NCBI RefSeq assembly: GCF_016545825.1
Contig: NC_052621.1
Span: 21,602,940-21,666,939 of the forward strand
Direction: 5' to 3'
DNA length: 64,000 nucleotides
Origin: Eucalyptus grandis
Lineage: Eukaryota > Streptophyta > Magnoliopsida > Myrtales > Myrtaceae
The translations under genes and the position numbers were made by a program. The number at the start of each line of letters is the position of its first letter. Position 1 is the first letter of the stretch. Below are positions 30,625 to 44,199 of the stretch, piece after piece. The notes under the pieces were generated by a model. That model worked only from the letters and a program-made list of their open reading frames with translations. It had not been told where the DNA came from and ran no database searches.

Positions 30625-33299
30625 GTATCGGTTCATCTCTTGGACCGGTTTCGTTTTAGGCTTGAACCGGCCGTCGCCGAAGCTCCCAAGCATCCAAGTT
30701 GCTGATGATCTGCAGTAGCAGAGGTCTTTGACCTTGCTGTGGACAGAGGAGATTAGTAGGTGGCCGGATCTTCACCGGCGGCCCAATCTTCGCCGGCAAG
30801 TCAAGGCTGGTCCATTTTGGACCGGTTCTTCAATTTTTTCCTTGAGCCGGTGGTTTAATTGATCCCGATCCAAGCCATAGTGGCCTGATCTACATTCTTG
30901 GAGTCCCAATCATGATCCAACAGCTTGATCCGATTGATCGCGATAGAAATCGACGAAAATCACAACGAATGTAATGATTCAAAACTTGAATCCAATCAAG
31001 CAAGATCAAGTTAGTCGATCGAGGCTAGGATTCAAGACTATGAACTTTTACATGCTTAAGATCAATGAGTATGAATGTTGTAATGATTTATTGATGATTT
31101 CAATGATGATTGTGTTTTTTAGCCTAATCTGTGATTTTCGTAAGTCTGTACTAGGTCACTGTTTTGGCCAAAAAGAGATCCGAAACGACCTCGTTTCAGC
31201 TTGAGTCCTCTCAAGATTAAATAATAGACATCCTGAGCTTCGAAACGATAGGTCATATTCCCTAATCAAGTATCGTTTGACCCTCGAAAAACACCTCCAA
31301 AGATTAACACTTCTGCAGTAGTTTAGGTTTTTTTTTTTTCGGTTCTGATTTTATTCCGCCTTCTGGCTTTGTTATTTTTGTGCCGACATTTGTGATCATT
31401 TTTTGAAAAACATTTCTTCATGAGTTTTGTTTCAAATCATCTCATACATCTTTTGTAATTTTTTCAAGATTTTTGTATGTGTTCAACTAGGTCAGATCTA
31501 CTTAGATCTAAGCCTAGGTCAATCTGTTTTGTATTGATCTCTGATTTTGCTATCTTTTACTGATTTTTGTGTTGAATTTTGCAACAACTTTCCTTCATGA
31601 AATTTTCTTGTACAGGTGTTTTGCATTTTCTTTATTTTTTTTCAAAATTTGTAGACATGTTTAGCTAGGTCAAAATTGCTTAGATCTGAACATAGTTCAG
31701 TCGTAGGACATTAGTGGGAGATTTGTTTTGGTGAAATTGAGTCCATATATGCACCCATTTGGTCTCAAATCCTTTATGAGAGTTAAAATACATGATATAT
31801 ATGTTCAATTGATGCATGTTTGCAAGATTTTTACATTGGCAAAGTGAGTCAATTGCATGCATTAGAGTAAAAGCTACTGTAACAATATGTGCTGGACATA
31901 TAGTTTGGTTTGCTTTGCCATTTTTGTCACGACTCATATGATTTTAATTGATTTTCAATCTCTGAACAAGAAATCTTCATCATCGTATGCTATGTATATG
32001 AGATTTTTGGTAGGATTTATGCATGTCTTGAGAATGGCTGAAATTATGCTTGTTCTATAAAGTTAATGTTGAAATGAAACCTTGTCATATCCACACCTTT
32101 CCATGCTTGTTGGAGTCATCTAGGGATTGATTCTTATGATCATATCTTCTTAATGATTGAACCGCATGTTGCAAGATTTGCTTACATATTTAGGTCATGT
32201 CATTTGAGTATCATCTTACACGTTAATTTTGTCTCACAAAAAAGTGTTCATTACACTTAGGATTCTCAAGCATATCCTTAGAAATCATAAATCATCTCAT
32301 AATGTCATTTAAATTGTATGACATTTCGCATGCCAACTTAGGATTAGATGACTATCCAAACTTTCTGTCGCATCCAATCCTAAGTCCCATGTGATCTCTT
32401 CATGCCGTTTGTGCATTCGTGGAGTGATTTTAAGATTTTCTAATGAATACTTTTCTTCTGTTTTCTTAGTTACTAATGCACACACTTTTAGAGATCTCGA
32501 TTTAATGATACCAAATTAACCTAGTTTGGACTTGAGCTCTTCTAGGAAGATGTAGGAAACACTTAGAAGTTTCTAATGCCACTAATCTCATGCCAATCAC
32601 TCATTCTTTGAACTATTTTCCATTTTTTTCAAAGCCAGATCACAATCTGGACAATTGATCAAATTCAGACCCCCGTTCTAACCCCTGTTTGGACAGACCT
32701 TTGATATTTTTGTTCCATTTTTTCTATTTGGAATCTAAACTTGGCCTCTGAATGAAACTTTTTTTTCATCATATTGGCTATGTTATGTGTAAATTTGATA
32801 ATTTTCAGACATGTTTTGATAGGAAAAATTCTCGTGACATTAGCTGAATGTTCTGTTATTTTGACAAATTTTTGATGTGTTATTACTTGTTGTTTGATTT
32901 TTGTAAAATCATGTACAGATTATTTAAGAAAAAATTCTTCATAAAAGTTGCTCATCATCATGTCATGCATGTTAGAGAATTTTTTCATTGCCAAATTATC
33001 ATTAGGTATTGCCCAATTTTGCTGTCCTTACACATTTGTTCTGAAATTTCCTAATATAAACATGATTGTGATTGTTTAGTTATACCTTTTAGGCTAGTTT
33101 GTGCATGAAATTAGGACATGCCATCTTCATGAAAATTGTTCTAAATTCTTTGATCTTTGTTATTAAACAATCAGCTTTTTTAAATTGCATCTTTCAAAAA
33201 ATGCTTTGGTACATGTGATATTTCTCAAAAATAATTTCTGAAAAAGTTCTTCTCCAAAACTCGATTTGACTTAAGGAAAAATTGTGGTTTAGACCATAT

Positions 33300-33525
33300 T
33301 CAAAATGCCTGCGACGCTTGTGAATGCATTTATGCGAGCCCCAGGCTAGCCTTGGCAATTGAATGTGTTCCATAGTATAGATATTCCTTAATCCTAAATA
33401 TTTTCAAATCTTTTTAAAAATCCTAACTTGACATCGTGAAGGTCACGATTTGAATTGTATTTAAAATGCATGTGATACTTGTGAGTGCATTTATGCGAGT
33501 CCTAAGCTAACCTTGGCAATTGAAT
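33300..33525 (+). repeat. ~162-bp direct duplication in the Ogre-like LTR
   Basis: A ~65-nt sequence around GCATTTATGCGAG...CCTTGGCAATTGAAT occurs at 33305 and again near 33466 with several substitutions. Confidence 0.6.
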
Positions 33526-35127
33526 AACTTTCATAACAGAGACATCACTTTGTCTAAAAAATTTTTATGAATGATCTCGAGATATGTTTTTGAAATATCA
33601 CGTGTACCTCTCATACATATAATCCAATCATACACTAGAAATTGCCTGTGTTTATGATTGGCGTATGTCCTTGGTAATAAGTGACCTGCCAATGGTTCAC
33701 TTTTTTGCTTGATTGGTTGAGAAACAAGGTTCAAAAAACCTGCATGCATGTTTAAATTTTTGCAATGCATGTGACTTTTGGATGAATGATAGGGTCGATG
33801 CACGATATCGAGGGAAAACCCTGGGATCACATAGATCGCTTGACTAAGAGACTTATAAGCTTTATTGGCCATGCGAGAATACAATTGGTCAACAGTTGCT
33901 ATAAGTCACAAAAAATGGATTGGGTAGGTGTCTTAGTAGGACCATCGCATCAAAGACAAAGGCCGACCCGAGACCCCAAAATTTGACTTTCATATTGCTC
34001 TTCCTTTAAATGATTGATCTCAACATGATGTCTTGTTTTTTATTATTTTGATGTGTATGCTTGTTTTTTTCCATTGTATGCACCTAGTTATAAGTTTCTT
34101 AAATTAGGTTTAGATTAGGACCCCGAACATGGAGAAAACGCAAAGACGGTGGAGGTCGATGTCCATTCCGACCATTATCATGTACTATTCATTTCCCTGA
34201 CATATATCTCGAGTTCCATTTATTGTATAAAGCTTGACGAGTTGTGGGTTTTCTCTTTTTCTCTCATCTTTTTACAATTGTGTTTCTCTTTTATATTTTC
34301 TAGGATTGCATGGTAGATTTACTGCTTTCCTTGATTGTTTACTTACTATCTTGTAATTTCAATTACATTGATTACATTCTTTTCTTATTTTTCTAGAAAT
34401 ATAATAGAATGAAAATGACCAACCATGCATGATCGCTTAGCTTAGGACTAATGATCCCAAAAATGTAAAAAGAAACACATGGACATGTTAGGAAAACACA
34501 ACATACTGTTTAGGTACCGAAATGGTGCTAATAGAAATATTAGCATAACCCAAGTCCCCAAACCTGGATATTTGGTTACATAGGAATCGATAGAACACTC
34601 CCGACCCTCAATTGGGTTTTCTAGCCAACCCCCAAAATGAGGCTAATGGTGACCTTCGTCTTATTTTTAGGTTGTCATAAACAACTAGACCATATACATA
34701 AACCTGTCGCGCGGGGTATGAGTTTCGATGAAACTCACCATGGTTTAGCATACTCAATATGGGAGTACCCTAAAGGATGAAGTAATGCCATCCTTATAGG
34801 CAAGGCGTACTTTCGAGAGAGCTAGCATGGTAAAGGTACCCTTAAATCCGATATCCACACCCGACCCCTTCTTCTAAGGTGTTTCACCTGTGTGGGTATG
34901 GGTTGCGACACTCCACTATCACGCGGGGTACGAGCTTGGGAGAGCTCATGATCTCGTGGAGGGAACTGATGAGAGGCTTGATCCAAAAGGCGAGATGATG
35001 ATGTCTTTTGGAACGCGAGCCGTGAGGAAACACTCATGATCAAGTACCCCTAAACCTTACCTTTCCCCCTTTTCTCTCCTCACGATGATGAGGGATTTGA
35101 GGGTAGCGAGATCGGGTTACGACAGGC

Positions 35128-35146
35128 TTGGCAACTCCGTTAGGTA
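35128..35146 (+). other. PBS-like site of the Ogre-like element
   Basis: TTGGCAACTCCGTTAGG resembles the TGGCGACTC-type PBS of Ogre elements, with transitions. It follows a CA-ending LTR candidate by three bases. It is less certain than the PBS at 1374 because it has mutated. Confidence 0.5.
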
Positions 35147-35869
35147 CTGGTTATTAGATTAAGAGGACTTGAAGCTGTTTAAAAATGGTTGTTGTGCTTT
35201 AACTAACATGTCTCGTGTAGGATTGCCTACATGTCAAAGTCGCATGGAAAATCAAGTTAGTCACTAACCTCGTGTTAAATGGTCTTGTAGGTGGGAGTTA
35301 TAAGGGGAGGCGTGCTTGTAAACCATTTATTTTGCAAATGGTGTAAGGATGTATGAATGTATAAGGGTTTATATTGAAGTGCTAGATGTTTAAATTTAAA
35401 CGCATGTTTACAAGCTTTAGCATGACACCGCACACACAACCGTGGTTTGAAACCCCAATTGCCCAATCTAGGACCTTAGGATGGTTTACAGGTGGAATTT
35501 GAGAGTGAATACTCATGGTAATCCATTACTTATATAAACCCGCTCATCCCAACCAATAAAAATAACACTGACCGACGATAGTAGCGGTGGGTAAACTATT
35601 TTTATCCTTTGAAATGGGGACCTTGAGCTTTTAGCACCCTCACCTTAGGCGTCAAAACCTCACAATTTCATGCGACGTGTGATTTGTGCTTGCCATGTGT
35701 TTGGTGGATAAGATATTGTTCCTTTTTTATCGTTCTTATCTTCTTACTCTCCATATTTCAATTATACATTTTATATTTCAACGACGATACGTTTTAATCA
35801 TGGATGCCCCTTTAGGTTTAGGTTTAGATGGGTAAACCTAAAGTGAACGTGATCCTCGTGCCGGGGAAT

Positions 35870-37148
35870 CTCAAAACTTTATGGGAGAATCTTGACCCAA
35901 AACATCAAGACTATGTGGAAAACGCATAGGCTTCCCACTGAATTTATTAAAAGTCGAACCATGTATCACGATGGTGAAAGCATTAATTCATTTTTGGAAT
36001 CCCATGAATTCCACTTTTGTGTTTAATCAATATGAATTGACCCCTACAATTGAGGAGTTCCGGAAAGCCTTCAAGTTAGGTAAAACTTCTTTATGTTTCA
36101 TCACTCCTCCTATTGGTCAAGTTCCAATATCTCTTCTATGTCAATAACTCAATATCCCTATCAACAAAATTGGGGCTATTCTTAAAGGAAATTCTCATTC
36201 CATCCCTTATACTTTTCTTGAACAACATTTCCTTAGTCTTAAGCCTAAATCTAGGAATCAAATTCCTCATGTCTTCCTACTCATGTTCTTTGGCTTTGTG
36301 GTATTTCCACATACCCAAAAAATAATGGATTATTTAGTCACTTATATTGTCAATCAAGTGTGCACCTTTGATTATTTTACCCACATGATCATTGTCGAAA
36401 CTTTTGTGTCTCTTAATCATTTCAAAGCAAATGGTCGAGGAACTCTTAGACCTCCATTAGGACTTCTCCAAATTTGGCCCATTTCACATATCAAAGAATT
36501 TGCCCCTCACATGAAGATTACCGACGTTATGAAATATCATCACCCCATTCTTAGATTTTGCTAAAGAAATGAATTCTTTCCATATAGTCTTTTTCTATAT
36601 GGTTTCATTTCCTCAAAAGCCTCAACCCTAACTTAATTCAATGGCATATTCAGTGGCTTGGGAATCCCGAGGTGTGCCTTTTTAGTAAAGTTGACGACCC
36701 ACTTCCCTTCATGGGATTGACGGGTTTAACGTCATATTACCCTTTAAGGGTGCTCCGCCAATATCGCACGCTTCAAACAATCCCGCCAATCCTCAAGCTG
36801 GGGTTATATCATATTGATTATCACAATAAAGTCATCGACGAAAACCAAATTGACCATATCAAGGCCGTGATTCAAGCCGCTACTGGAATTTGGTACTCCT
36901 GTTCCTCGCATTACGTGGTTGCTGTCGATGAAACTGACTTGGAATGAGAGATGAGGACTCATCAAGCTACCATTGATTACATATACCGTCAAGTAGAACC
37001 TGAGCTCAAGGTTCAGTTGCCTAATATTCCCGAGCCTCAAGGTTTTTGGCGAGCTCATATTAAGGAGCAAGAAGACAATGCCTTGATCAATGAGGAATGC
37101 TTGGCCCTTGATAACAAGCGTCTCTGCACAATCCTGCCTAGTCCTTAG
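35870..37148 (+). pseudogene. Ogre ORF1: DUF7745-like protein upstream of gag
   Basis: Fragments in shifting frames match the extra ORF that Ogre elements carry before gag. These are NQYELTPTIEEF (36028-36063), VVFPHTQKIMDYL (36300-36338), IVETFVSLNHFKANGRG (36391-36441), GLTSYYPLRVLRQYRT (36724-36771) and IPPILKLGLYHIDYHNK. DUF7745 proteins have no known enzymatic role. Stops (for example 36561, 36945) and frameshifts divide it into at least four pieces. The last ~65 codons (36951-37148) are an open C-terminal tail. The 35147-35869 stretch before it is leader with no gene. Confidence 0.7.
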
Positions 37149-37616
37149 GTTTCCATCTCATTTTTTTTTCTTGTAAATGGACTTCCTTTGTGTTTCCCTC
37201 CTTTCTATTGAGATTTCTCTGTATTCACTTTCATATCACATGTAAAATCAAACCACTTTGTAAGCTTCAAGAATGCAAGGTTCTATTTCCCTTGTAATTG
37301 TTTGATGAAATAAATAAAATTCATGAACATTTTCATGTAACTTTTAGAAAATGGACATTCTAATTAAATACCTGTCGTCATTCCTTTTCAATTGTATAAT
37401 TTCTTTTGAAGAAATTTTGATGAGAGGATGTTATATGATACTAGGATCATATACACTTCTTATCATTATTTCATCTCAAGAAAATATAAAATTGATTGGG
37501 ATTTGTATTTTTAGTGATTTCTTTTAAGTTGTACTAATTCGAGTCATCTTATTTTATGAAAGTACTGAAAGACGACCGAAAAACAATCTATCATACATAT
37601 TTGCCACCAAACAAGA

Positions 37617-39990
37617 ATGGAGAACAAAGATACCCTTACTCGTGTTATTAACATGGAGAACCAAATGGCGTAGATAATGACGCTGTTAACTGATCACTCC
37701 AACCAAGTCAAGAACTTAACTTCTGTAGTTCCTACTTCTCCTACCATGAATCATCCTACCACACCCTCTGAAGTGTCGGTAGTAGAACCCGTGGGAAAAG
37801 GGCCTGTTGAAGAGGTTCCTATTGTAACCCTGACAGTTATAGATTTAGAGGCTCAATCTAAGGAGCTCCTAACTCCGGACTTTGATGAGGAAAGTTCAAG
37901 ACGCCTTGTAAAGATAGAGGAATGCCTTTGCACACTACAAGGCTATCAACTGCAGGGGTTCGATAAGCTATCACCCTTTGCCAAGGTTAAAGTCCACGAA
38001 TTCTACAAGGAGCCCGAGTTTACAAGAAAGTATGACGGCATTGGATGCCCCAAGACCCACTTAAAGTACTATCTGGGCAAGATGGCCCGTTACTCAGACA
38101 ATCCTCCGCTCCTTATTAATTCCTTTCAAGATAGCTTGGTTGGTCCTACGTTGACATGGTTTATAGAGTTGGACTTGGAGAAGATCCATACTTGGGAGGA
38201 TCTCACCGACAAATTCCTCCAACAATATAAGTTCAATACCAAGATCGCTCCAACCCAAGAGGAATTAGTTTGGGTCAAGAAGAGGAGAACTGAAATGTTT
38301 AGAGCTTATGCTCAAAGATGGAAAGCTACTGCATCTCAAGTAAAGACACCCTTGTCTGAGAAGAAGGCTATGAAATTACTACTTCAAGCCATGCCTCGAG
38401 ATTTCTTCGAGAAAATGTACAACCACACCTGTATTACTTTGCCGCATTGGTGGAGTTAGGTGAACGCATTGAGGGGATCATGCGTGAAGGAAGGTTGACC
38501 GAGACCACGAATCGTCGATATGCCCTGAAGATAGATAAGGAATCGACTATGGAGATTGCTTATATACAAAACTCCCCTTCTCATAAACCATATAATCCTT
38601 AGGCTCATAAACCTACTGTGGAGGTAAGGAGCTCTTCCCGAAATTTTGAACGTAAAAGAAAAGCCCCTCAAAGGCAATTTACTCCATTGCCTAGACCCAT
38701 GTCTCAGCTACTTCCAATGTTGATTGGAAGTTATCTCGTGGCGAGGGAGATCCTAAGGGATAATCCACCAAAGTTTGGCAGGTTCGACCTTAATAAGACG
38801 TGTGAGTATCACATGGGATAAAAAGGTCACCATGTGGAAATTGTCTGGTGCTCCATTCCAAGATCCAGAACTTGCTGGATAAAAAACTGCTCACCTTTAA
38901 GGATTCAATGTTGAATGTCCAATAAAATCCCCTTCCGAAACTTTCTGAAGATGTCAACATGATTTTTGGGGATGATGACAAGCATATACTCCTGATGGAT
39001 ATCCAAAGGTTGGAACAGATCATGCCATTTGTTGATCGCCAGTTGAAAGGTAACATCACTCGTGATGAGAAGATAGCTGGCTTAGCAAAGCTAGCTGAGT
39101 TGGGAATTATCCAACATGAAGATTGTGAGCCCACTCTAAGATGGATGTCTCTAGTTGAAGTTGATTTGTCTGGCGAAGATATAATATCAAAAGTCATAAA
39201 GATGGCTGGGAATCCAAATCAAGATGACACTCAAAAGGAGGATCATCGAGCCTCGAAAAGCGAAACCCCTATGTACCAAGACTCTGACACTGGAAGCGAG
39301 GATGAATATAAAGCTTCTCGCATGGACCGTGAGTTTGTTTGAAAAGCTCAAGAAAATGGTGAAGTTGTTGGTATCCTTGGCCAACCAAGTGACAAATATG
39401 ACTTTAAGGTGAAATTCACACCACCACCAAGTTTCTTTGTTAACGTGAAGGATATTGTCTTGAGTGGATGGGATGATGAAGAAGACCTTACTTTAACTTT
39501 GCCAAAAGATAAAGAGGTCCATTCCGATGACGAGGATGAGGATGAATACAAACTTCTCGTTCAGATCATGAGTTCATAAGGAAAGCCCGTGAGAGAGGTG
39601 AAGTGGTGGAAACTTTGGGACAATCAAGTGGGAAGTATGACTTTATGGTCAAGTATACTCCTTCTCCAAGTTATTTTCAAAACCCCAAAGACATTGTCCC
39701 TAATGGATGGAGAGATGAGTTAGGGGATGACTTCGTGGCTATGATAGAGCCCATTGTGAATAATCTGACTAAGGAGAAAATCCCCCATGGGGCTAATGCA
39801 ACTGACAAGGGCATCATCGAAGTCGGCTCATCAATTGACAATTTTGGAGCCATGAAGATCTCAAGCGCGAGTTTTGGACCCGTTGTGATAAATTGCCATC
39901 AAAAGTTGGTGAATGTTCCAATACTAAGGTGACTCCTACTTATGACACTAAGGTGGTCCTTTAAAACTATAATACAAATGAAATCGACGC
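37617..39990 (+). pseudogene. gag: gag of the Ogre-like element, disrupted
   Basis: ATG 37617 opens MENKDTLTRVIN, stopped at 37671. From 37677 the frame runs 260 codons and carries the Tat-type capsid signature GIGCPKTHLKYYLGKMARY and SFQDSLVGPTLTWF, then WEDLTDKFLQQYKFN. A frameshift near 38437 moves the frame on to LGERIEGIMREGRL and the FTPLPRPMSQLLPML plus EYHMG/KGHHVE segments. A ~240-nt tandem duplication follows (39270-39510 and 39511-39750; YDFKVKFTPPPSFF against YDFMVKYTPSPSYF). The product would form the particle; it cannot be made intact. Confidence 0.8.
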
Positions 39991-40101
39991 TGTCACCCGA
40001 TCCGGTCGAACTTATCTAGTACGTGAAAGTGTGGAAAAAAGGCCGTAACTGATGAGGAAGATGAACAACTCCTAAAAACACTCAAGACAAGTGAGACAAA
40101 A

Positions 40102-40980
40102 GTGATAGAACAATTGTGCAAGATACCTACACAGATTTCCCTATTGGAGCTTTTCAAGACCTCAGAAAAACATATAAATACTCTCCTCAAAATTTTGAAT
40201 GAAGTCCACATGCCCAAGACCATTAGAGAAGTACAGTTGGAGGAGTTTGTGGGTGCTATACTTCTTAGAGATCATATTACCTTCTCCGAGAAAAACCTCC
40301 CTCCTAAGGGCCAAGCACACACTAAGGAACTATATGTGTCCACTCAACATTTTGGGACTAGGATTTCAAGGGTCCTAGTTGATAATGGTTCTGCCTTGAA
40401 CATTTACCCTTTATCCACCCTCCATCAGTTGGGGATGGGAATGGAAAATGTCTCCCCTCCAAAGATTCCCGTTCAAGCCTTCAACGGGATGAGAAAAGAA
40501 ACAATAAGGGAAATCAACTTGCCACGGACGATTGGCCCTATTACCATTACTCAAAAATTTCAAGTACTCGATATTTCGAGCAATTTTAGCTTGCTATTAG
40601 GACAGCCTTGGATTCATGCTGGAGGGATCATTCTTTCCAGTCTTCATCAAATGATGAAACTTCCCATTGATGGAAAGATCGTGACTATTCGATCTGAAAG
40701 AGATGAGGAGACTTTCCATAATACTGCCATCCTTTCATCGAGCCTGAGGTCAAGGGAGAATCGAGCTACCACTCGTTTGAGATGGTGTCTGTCACTCATG
40801 TGCCTGTTGGGTTGATCATGAGGAAGCCTCAATTCTCAAAGGCATCCTTGATGTCAAGTAAAGAACTGCTCAATAATGGTTTTGCTGTCGGAAAATGTTT
40901 GAGTAAGCTCACCCAAGGCATGCCAAATCCCATTAAGGTGGCCAAGATCAACAAGCGCAAAGGCCTAGGTTATTAGGGCA
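40102..40980 (+). pseudogene. Aspartic protease region of the Ogre-like element
   Basis: A 237-codon frame carries the retropepsin active site as LVDNGSALN (Asp at about residue 94, ~40381). It also has the Tat-type LLLGQPWIHAGGIILSSLHQ segment (about 40591-40650), where LGRPWIHAAGAV is usual. The enzyme would cleave the polyprotein. The catalytic DxG and the flap-like region are kept, so this is the least damaged domain, but the frame shifts at ~40800 and stops at 40974. Confidence 0.8.
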
Positions 40981-41184
40981 ACCGTAAGGATCAAGGTAAT
41001 CATAAAGGCCCAAACATTAAATGTGAGAGCTACCAACACCTCTTGCCTCCACCTTTGAAGGATTTCTTTCCTAGTCCACCGAAGTTCTTGCAAGAAGATG
41101 AGGTCAATGTCTACCACTTTGCTGATTGGTTTGAAGATGGTTTGGTTGGCACTATTGGTGAAGATAAAGAGCCTATAGTTCCCG

Positions 41185-41615
41185 CTATGTAAAGGATGTT
41201 TCTAGTTCTTGCATTCCATTTTTAGTCATATCCCATTCATTTCTCCCCTGTAAGGGAATTCCATTCATTTCATTCGTTTACGCTTGTAATAATCCGGATC
41301 ATAAACTCTATGGATCCAATATAATATACGTTGTAATGCAGTTTTTGTATATCAATAAAATTCACATTTTGTTAATAGACGTGTGAGGCTTCCCAAATCA
41401 ATCCTATGATGATGCTTTGAGGCTTGAGCCTTTACACGATCTATAGTTTCAAAATGTTTTAGTGGAACGATGTTTTCCAATGACATGATGGCTAATTCCC
41501 AATAATTTTTTTTTTCGAAAACTCGAATTTGAAAATAAATTTTTCATGACATTTACATACATTGCATTCATTTATATTTATATATACTAACCATTTTTTG
41601 ATTGTATCTCAAGCA
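41185..41615 (+). other. Non-coding gap between protease and RT, possible Ogre intron
   Basis: No frame continues across this ~430-nt AT-rich stretch. It starts near CGCTATGTAAAGG (donor-like) and ends near GTATCTCAAG (acceptor-like), just where the coding sequence resumes. Ogre elements are known to carry an intron between protease and RT. The splice sites are inferred and weak. Confidence 0.4.
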
Positions 41616-43375
41616 TGACATTTCACATCATGATAGTCATTTGCGTGGCTCGGATTCGCATTCGAAAGATTTTGACGAACTCAATTATTCCAACTCAGAG
41701 AATGATGATAATCCTCGAGTTATTCAAAATGAATGGCTCAAACATAAAGAGTCCAAACCTTCTACCACCGAACAACCAATCACTATGAATTTAGGAGATT
41801 CACATAACCCTAAAGAAACTAAGATTGGGGTAGGTCTCTCTTAAGCGGATGCCAATAGATTAATTGGACTTTTGAAAGAGTACCAAGATGTTTTTGCTTG
41901 GTCATATGCCGATATGTCAGGTTTAGACCCTGAGAGAGTGAAACATGCGTTACCACTCAATCCTAGTATTCCACTGAAGAAGCAAAAGCTCAGAAGGACA
42001 AAACTTGAGTTGTCGAAAAAGATTGAAGAAGAAATCATGAAGCTCTTAAATATTGGTTTCATTGAAGTCACCCATTATGATTGGATTGCTAATATAGTCC
42101 CAGTTATGAAGAAGGATGGACGAGTCCAAGTCTGTGTTGATTATCGTGACTTGAATAAGGCAAGTATTAAGGATGATTTTCCTTTGCCACACATTGATGT
42201 CTTAGTTGACACTACTGCTAGATTCGAACTGTTCTCCTTCATGGATGGATTTTCCGGTTATAATCAAATCCGGATGAAAGAGGAAGATAAGACAAAACTT
42301 CCTTCATCACCCCATGGGGAACATTTTGCTACAAAGTTATGTCATTTGGCTTGAAGAACGCAAGGGCAACCTATCAAAGAGTCATGGTAACCTTATTCCA
42401 TGACATGATGTACAAGGAAATTGAAGTGTATGTTGATGACATAATTCCTAAATCAAGACAAAGCAAAGACCATGATGAACTCTTGAGGAAACTCAAGCTA
42501 AGGCTTAACCCCGCAAAATGCATATTTAGGACAAAGTCTGGGAAGCTTCTTGGATTTATGGTTAGTAATAAGGGTATTGAGATAGATCCCTCTAAGGTGA
42601 AGGCCATATGCGATCTAAAACCTCATTCTACTGTTAAGGAAGTCCGAAGCCTATTGGGAAGATTGAATTACGTTGCAAGATTTATCTCTCAATTGTTAAA
42701 AACCGCTAAGCCGTTCTTCAAGCTATTAAAGAAGAACACCAAGGTCAACTGGGATGAAGACTGTTAGAGATCATTTGAAGAACTTAAGCGATATTTTTCG
42801 CAATCTCTTGTACTCGTACCGCCTATCAAAGGCGTGCCTCTAACCTTGTATCTCACCATTCATGAAGTGTCTTTAGGAGCCATGTTGGCGCAAACAAGGA
42901 CCAACGGATGGAATAGAACGTGCCATATACTACCTCAGTAAGAAGTTTACTATCTTCAAGGTCTGATATCCTGAAGTGGAAAAGACTTGTGTAACCTTGA
43001 TTTGGGTTTTACACCGATTGAGGCAATATACTCTTCACCACCACATCCTTCTGGTGACTGAAAATGACCCAATTAAATACCTTTTGGAGAAGCCTACATG
43101 GGTTGGAAGGTTCACTAAATGGAAAATATTACTCTCTGACTTTGATATAAAGCATGGCACAGAAGTCCATCAAAAGGCGAGCTATAGCCGATATGTTAGC
43201 TAAAAATCCCAGGAAGTTTGATGACTAGGATGAGGTTGATGAACAGATTTATTTGGTCTCGCATGGCAAGTGGACCATGTCTTTTGATGGTGCTATTAAC
43301 CTTTACGGTTGGCACTAGGACAGTTTTAATATCCCCAAAATGTCAACATTATCCAGTAGTTACAAAGTCAGTATT
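41616..43375 (+). pseudogene. pol: RT-RNase H and start of second RNase H, Ogre-like pol
   Basis: The RT has QDVFAWSYADM, VCVDYRDLNKAS, FSFMDGFSGYNQI and an intact VYVDDII active site (42427-42447), then GRLNYVARFISQL. A single-base frameshift near 42296-42320 separates the two halves. A classical RNase H follows in pieces (LYLTIHEVSLGAMLAQ; KTCVTLIWVLHRLRQY; WKILLSDFDIKHG). The second, archaeal-type RNase H begins at SFDGAINLYG (43279) and is cut at 43375 by an inserted LTR unit. A start-codon-rich linker (41602-41844) precedes the RT. Confidence 0.85.
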
Positions 43376-43805
43376 TGTGGCACCCCGAACCCTTTGTAGG
43401 TCGCCACCAGCGCCAATGTTACACCTTATTACCTTTCTCCTTAGAAGAAGCGTCGTAATTCATAGACACACATTTTTTTTTTAAAACAAAACGGTCCCAG
43501 CGCGACTCACTAGTGGAAGCAAATTAAAACATCACCATCTCTCCCCCTACCAACCATGATACAAATACACACCACTAATTATCATGATTTTATAGACAAG
43601 CCACGACACTTTATTTACATATATTTTCAAGATGGGACTTCTTTTGGGTCGGTACATCAAAAAGGAAAAGCTAGGACTCAGCCATGTCCAGCCTAAAACC
43701 TCAAAAAAGAACCATCGACCCTCTACATCTCATGTGTACAACCCCCATCATAAGTGTCGGCTATTTATCCAAAAAGAAACAGCCCCTACTCGTCACGCAC
43801 AGGCC

Positions 43806-44057
43806 TCACACCCAGTCCGGTGCGTCAAGCGGCGGCGGTGGCAGCATCCCTCTCATCACCCCATCGCGGCGAACATGGACGGAGACAAACTCCTGGACAA
43901 TCGGGCCCCCAGCCAGGCCTATGTCGTACGAGACAAAACAGCGCACACGTATGTATGTCAGTCCAGGCACAGAAGGACAGCTGTACTCCTCACACTCTAC
44001 CTCGACGTCGGACGGTAACCCGTAAAATACACCCCGCGTGACGGCAGGAAGCGGCAT
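43806..44057 (-). CDS. LTR-borne conserved 83-aa protein (copy C), unknown function
   Basis: This is an intact copy beginning MPLPAVTRGVFYGLPSDVEV and ending LDAPDWV. It differs from the copy at 13509 at about 47 of 83 codons, of which about 31 are synonymous. The acceptor just upstream has CAG changed to CGG, so the spliced form may no longer be made here, although the internal Met start remains. AATAAA (minus) lies at 43610-43615. The overlapping plus-strand frames at 43684-44041 are mirror frames of the same sequence and are not called. Confidence 0.6.
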   Translation of the reverse strand: MPLPAVTRGVFYGLPSDVEVECEEYSCPSVPGLTYIRVRCFVSYDIGLAGGPIVQEFVSVHVRRDGVMRGMLPPPPLDAPDWV

Positions 44058-44199
44058 ACGCTAACCGAAATGTTGGTCTCCAAAGGGGTGAGTACAACCA
44101 CTCAGCAGGTAAAGAAATCCAATAACAACTCAATGCATCATGCAAATCATACATGCATTGTAGGCGTTACTTACCTTGAAGCCATGCGCATACTAACAT

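Larger units (their letters stand above)
25047..35124 (+). repeat. 5' LTR of Ogre-like element (~6.4 kb without insert)
   Basis: It starts TGATACCTGATTTTTAG, shared with 51370, and probably ends TTACGACA three bases before a PBS-like sequence. 25047-25272 plus 28984-31597 aligns with 51370-54219. The remaining ~3.5 kb (31598-35124) has no second copy here because the 3' LTR is truncated, so the right boundary rests on the CA end and PBS alone. A TATA box (30470-30475), a (CT)n tract and several TTCATGAAA-type modules (31418, 31592, 33126) lie within. No coding capacity is visible. Confidence 0.7.

Noticed and set aside
43684..44041. Plus-strand frames of 95-128 codons over the LTR-borne ORF
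   Set aside because: They lie antisense to the conserved 83-codon frame; the minus-strand frame, not these, is the one shared without indel by all uninterrupted copies.
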